Below, one piece after another: positions 6,551 to 9,347 of a stretch of DNA of 9,347 bases (positions are counted from its first letter, which is position 1; every line of letters begins with the position of its first letter). The DNA is taken from NCBI GenBank assembly GCA_010031285.1, contig RHAY01000020.1, positions 1 to 9,347 of the forward strand, given 5' to 3'. Under the pieces are notes generated by a model. The model saw only the letters and a program-made list of their open reading frames with translations. It was not told the DNA's origin and ran no database searches. The stretch comes from Methylophilaceae bacterium (lineage in GTDB: Bacteria > Pseudomonadota > Gammaproteobacteria > Burkholderiales > Methylophilaceae). The position numbers and the translations under genes were made by a program.

Positions 6551-6556
6551 TATAAT
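6551..6556 (+). promoter_or_regulatory. Candidate -10 box for the ABC transporter operon
   Basis: Perfect TATAAT directly preceded by TG, about 40 nt before the ATG at 6597, giving a leader of roughly 34 nt. No convincing -35 hexamer lies 16-18 bp upstream (the area reads AAACCAAAAC), so it would depend on the -10 region or an activator. Confidence 0.4.
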
Positions 6557-6596
6557 CTATGATTCATTTTTTCAATAAAAATTCAAAAAAACATCT

Positions 6597-7529
6597 ATGT
6601 CGAATTTAACCTTAGAAGCGATTGAGCTAACGCGACTTTTTGGTGGTCGGGAGGCTGTCAAAAATGTAAGTTTTCATTTAGAAAAAGGTGAGGTTTTAGG
6701 TTTTTTAGGACCCAACGGCGCTGGTAAATCTACCACTATGCGCATGCTCACAGGCAACTTAGCTCCTTCGATTGGCACGGTAAAAATTTGTGGCATTGAT
6801 ATGATTGAAAATCCTAAAGAAGCTAAAGCACTTATTGGATATTTACCTGAGATGCGCCCAATTTATAAGGAACTTTCAGTCGATGAGTTTTTAACTATTG
6901 CTGCTCGTCTTCATAAGGTCCCCAGTAAGCAGATTAAAAAAGCTGTAGATATTGCAAAAGAAAAATGTGGCTTAAGTCATATGAGCAAGCGATTAATTGA
7001 AAACTTATCTAATGGTTATCAGCAGCGTGTAGCGATAGCCCAAGCTATTATTCATAATCCATTGGTTGTAATTTTAGATGAGCCTACAGTAGGTCTCGAT
7101 CCTATTCAAATTAGAGAAATTAGATCTCTTATTCGTGAAATAGGACAAAAACATAGTGTTATTTTATCTACTCATATTCTTCCTGAAGTAGAAATGGTTT
7201 GTGACCGTGTACAAATTATTGATAAAGGAAATTTAGTATTTCATGGCTCTATTGATGAATTAAAACAACATCGACAAGGTAATAAACTTTTAGTTGGTTT
7301 TTCAAAGGCACCTCCTTTATCAGCGCTAAAAGATGTTGAGGGTATTACCAAAGTTGAAAAAGTGGAAGCAGGTATGTATCGCGTACATTTTAAAAATAAA
7401 CAGCCTCCATCAGAGGCAATTGTTAGGCTGTCAGTAAAAAATCGTTGGGGTCTCTATCAAATTGCCCCAGATCAAACAAGTCTCGAAGATGTTTTTGTGC
7501 AGTTAACTGAAAAGAAACAAAAAAATTAA
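6597..7529 (+). CDS. GldA-like ABC-2 transporter ATP-binding protein
   Basis: This is the cytoplasmic ATPase of an ABC-2 exporter. Its 310 aa carry, in order, Walker A GPNGAGKST (38-46), a Q-loop region IGYLPE with Glu85 where Gln is usual (common in the GldA/NatA group), the signature LSNGYQQR (137-144), Walker B VVILDEPTVGLDP (157-169) and the H-loop STHIL with His193. A C-terminal extension of about 90 residues (after ~220) follows, as in GldA/CcmA-type subunits, ending TSLEDVFVQLTEK. The ATG at 6597 gives the usual N-terminus; there is no recognisable SD, the leader being A/T-rich. The permease gene follows after 22 nt and the GldG-like gene after that, forming one operon. The transported substrate is unknown. 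Confidence 0.93.
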   Translation: MSNLTLEAIELTRLFGGREAVKNVSFHLEKGEVLGFLGPNGAGKSTTMRMLTGNLAPSIGTVKICGIDMIENPKEAKALIGYLPEMRPIYKELSVDEFLTIAARLHKVPSKQIKKAVDIAKEKCGLSHMSKRLIENLSNGYQQRVAIAQAIIHNPLVVILDEPTVGLDPIQIREIRSLIREIGQKHSVILSTHILPEVEMVCDRVQIIDKGNLVFHGSIDELKQHRQGNKLLVGFSKAPPLSALKDVEGITKVEKVEAGMYRVHFKNKQPPSEAIVRLSVKNRWGLYQIAPDQTSLEDVFVQLTEKKQKN

Positions 7530-7551
7530 AAAATATGAGTGGTAATTAAAA

Positions 7552-8298
7552 ATGATTTTAAATATTGCAAGAAAAGAGCTTAAAAGTTTGTTTGCGTCGC
7601 CCATGGGATGGATTATTCTCGCGCTTCTTATGATGGCATTCGGAAGTTATTATCTTACAGGGGTTAATAATTATTTTGAAGTAATGTCGGGGGCGATTAG
7701 ACCTGCTGAGCGAGTGGGTGTGACTATATTTGTTGGACAGACTGTTTATAGCATAGCTTCTTTTATAATGCTTTTTGCAGTGCCTCTTTTAACGATGCGA
7801 CTTATTAGTGAAGAAAGAAGAAGTCAAACTCTACCATTTTTATTTAGCGCGCCTATTTCACTGACTGAAATAGTTTTAGGCAAATTTTTAGGCTTAATTG
7901 TTTTTTTAAGCATACTTGTTTTTTATATTTTTCTTATGCTCACAACACTAAATATTTGGGCAGATATAGATTTTGGGTATCTTGTTGCAAACTCAATAGG
8001 TCTTTGGCTTCTTGTGGCAAGTTTCTCAGCACTAGGTATTTATTTCTCAAGCTTAACCCAGCAGCCTATTATTGCTGCGATTTTAAGTTTTATTTCACTT
8101 TTTGCATTAATGATTATGGAGCGTTTTTTTGCGAGTGATCCTAACCATTGGTTTGCTTACTTATCACTTATGAAACATTTTCAAAGCTTTTCAAGAGGCC
8201 TTATAGATAGCTCAGATTTAATGTATTTCTTTCTGTTCATTTCAACATTTTTAACATTAACGATAAGACGTCTCGACGCTGACAGGCTTCGCGGATAA
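7552..8298 (+). CDS. GldF-like ABC-2 transporter permease
   Basis: This is a membrane subunit of 248 aa with six predicted helices, at about residues 19-36, 66-83, 110-134, 143-166, 172-190 and 223-239. After helix 2 comes MRLISEERRSQTLPFLFSAP (82-101), the cytoplasmic coupling motif typical of GldF/ABC-2 permeases, followed by an IS-TEIVLGKF segment. The N-terminus ARKELKSLFASPMGW (6-20) is also typical. The ATG has GAGTGG about 9 nt upstream. It lies between its ATPase and the GldG-like auxiliary subunit and presumably dimerises to form the channel. The family assignment is firm; the function is not known. Confidence 0.92.
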   Translation: MILNIARKELKSLFASPMGWIILALLMMAFGSYYLTGVNNYFEVMSGAIRPAERVGVTIFVGQTVYSIASFIMLFAVPLLTMRLISEERRSQTLPFLFSAPISLTEIVLGKFLGLIVFLSILVFYIFLMLTTLNIWADIDFGYLVANSIGLWLLVASFSALGIYFSSLTQQPIIAAILSFISLFALMIMERFFASDPNHWFAYLSLMKHFQSFSRGLIDSSDLMYFFLFISTFLTLTIRRLDADRLRG

Positions 8299-8304
8299 AT
8301 ATTT

Positions 8305-9347
8305 ATGAAAATTAATTCAAAATTAAGATTACAGATTCTCATTCAGAATAGTTTTTTTGTTGTTCTGTTTATTGTCTTAGTATTTCTATTAGGCTTTCTT
8401 GCAAATCAATATAGATTTTCAAAAGACATTACGCAAGCCAATCGAAATACACTCACAACTGGTAGCGTTAATGTTCTAAAGCAAATGAAAGGGCCGATTA
8501 CACTTACCGTTTTTGCATCTAAGGATGATGTTAATAATGGCGATACCTTTAGACAGGGTATTATCAATTTCATGACTAGATATCAAAGAACTAAACCAGA
8601 TATCAATATTAAATTCATAAGCCCAGTAGAAGAGCCAAAATTAGCGCAAGAAATGGGTATTAAAGTAGATGGCGAAGTTGTAGTTGAATATCAAAAAAGA
8701 TCAGAGCATATTAATCCACCTTTTGCAGAACAAGAAATGACAAATCTTTTTATGCGCTTGTCTCGAACCAACCAACAAGCGGTCATGTATCTTGATGGTC
8801 ATGGCGAAAGAAATTTAATTGGCCTTAAGAATAATGATGTTGGAGAATTCGGCAAACAATTAGAATCTAAAGGGTTTAAATTTGCAAATCCGAATCTTAC
8901 TGTTGAATCAGAAGTGCCTTTAAATGGTTCTATGTTAGTTATTGCCAGCCCACAAAAAAATATTTCTTCTATTGAAGCAAAAAAAATTAAAAAGTTTTTG
9001 GAGTCTGGCGGAAATTTACTTTGGCTTCTTGATGATAATAATTTTCATGGTTTAGAAGAGGTAGCCACATATCTTGGACTTACTGTCTCAAATGAGCACG
9101 TGGTAGATCCAACAGCAAAAGTTGAGGGCGCTGATGAAAATGTATCTTTTGCATCTGCTTATGGTGAGCATGCAATCACTAAAAACTTTATGCTTCGAAC
9201 ACTTTTTTCTAATGCACACGAGGTCAATGCTAAAGGCACATTAGATAATGGGTGGGAAGTCAGTAAGCTCATTGAAGTATCTCCAAATGGTTGGTTAGAA
9301 TCTACGCAATCTGCAGGAAATCAAAAATCAACTTTTGATAAAAATAA
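8305..9347 (+). CDS. GldG-like ABC transporter auxiliary protein (3' end outside window)
   Basis: The open frame starts at ATG 8305, 6 nt after the permease stop, and continues through 347 codons to the window edge with no stop, so the C-terminus is missing. It has a single N-terminal membrane anchor at about residues 16-33. A GldG-type segment follows, including YRFSKDITQANRNTLT (36-51) and GPITLTVFAS (71-80). The motif YLDGHGERNL (162-171) is typical of the ABC-2 auxiliary (GldG/ABC_transp_aux) family. Most of the protein should be outside the cytoplasm. Complete family members usually end in a second C-terminal membrane helix, which is expected beyond the window. GGA 9 nt upstream may serve as SD. 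In Bacteroidetes GldA/F/G supports gliding; here only homology of the module is claimed. Confidence 0.88.
   Translation, partial: MKINSKLRLQILIQNSFFVVLFIVLVFLLGFLANQYRFSKDITQANRNTLTTGSVNVLKQMKGPITLTVFASKDDVNNGDTFRQGIINFMTRYQRTKPDINIKFISPVEEPKLAQEMGIKVDGEVVVEYQKRSEHINPPFAEQEMTNLFMRLSRTNQQAVMYLDGHGERNLIGLKNNDVGEFGKQLESKGFKFANPNLTVESEVPLNGSMLVIASPQKNISSIEAKKIKKFLESGGNLLWLLDDNNFHGLEEVATYLGLTVSNEHVVDPTAKVEGADENVSFASAYGEHAITKNFMLRTLFSNAHEVNAKGTLDNGWEVSKLIEVSPNGWLESTQSAGNQKSTFDKN

Noticed and set aside
6442..6567. N-terminal extension of the TPR gene to the ATG at 6567 (600 aa)
   Set aside because: The extension covers the candidate promoter and palindromes and puts a second hydrophobic segment before a good signal peptide. 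The ATG at 6441 has a well-spaced AGGA.
7535..7549. Five-codon mini-ORF (ATG AGT GGT AAT TAA) between the ATPase and permease genes
   Set aside because: Too short to support as a gene. Its GAGTGG is better explained as the permease ribosome-binding site.

Overview
The window looks like chromosomal core-genome DNA from a low-GC (clearly AT-rich by eye) gamma/betaproteobacterium. The gene order (TPR protein, lolB, ispE, tRNA-Gln, prs, rplY, pth, ychF) is, from memory, a conserved betaproteobacterial housekeeping cluster. With the AT-rich composition and compact spacing this suggests a streamlined freshwater or marine methylotroph of the Methylophilales (OM43 / Methylopumilus type). That placement is an inference from gene order, composition and protein style, not a database result.

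Left and centre (1-6441, minus strand): seven protein genes and one tRNA are read leftward. In transcription order they are a secreted TPR-repeat protein (start best placed at 6441), the lipoprotein LolB, the isoprenoid kinase IspE, tRNA-Gln(UUG), PRPP synthase Prs, ribosomal protein L25 with a long Ala-rich tail, peptidyl-tRNA hydrolase Pth, and the ATPase YchF. Spacing is tight: lolB and ispE overlap, the tRNA begins 4 nt after ispE, and pth and ychF are 13 nt apart. The one clear punctuation mark is an intrinsic terminator after rplY, whose U-tract ends 3 nt before the pth start codon. lolB, ispE and prs all appear to start with non-ATG codons. The theme is translation (L25, Pth, YchF, tRNA-Gln), nucleotide and isoprenoid precursors, and the outer membrane.

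Middle (6442-6596): a 155-bp divergent control region holding a candidate promoter for each direction, a 12-bp perfect palindrome and a spaced inverted repeat.

Right (6597-9347, plus strand): a GldA/GldF/GldG-like ABC-2 module made of an ATPase, a six-helix permease and an auxiliary protein with one N-terminal membrane anchor. The auxiliary gene runs off the end of the window. Its substrate cannot be read from the sequence.

The most notable feature is ychF. It is in frame and well conserved at both ends but lacks about 106 internal residues, namely the helical/coiled-coil domain and the strand carrying the NxxE nucleotide-specificity motif. Either this is a real domain-deleted YchF or an assembly or sequencing deletion. 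I saw no defence system, CRISPR array, insertion sequence or phage gene, and nothing I would call a wholly new system.
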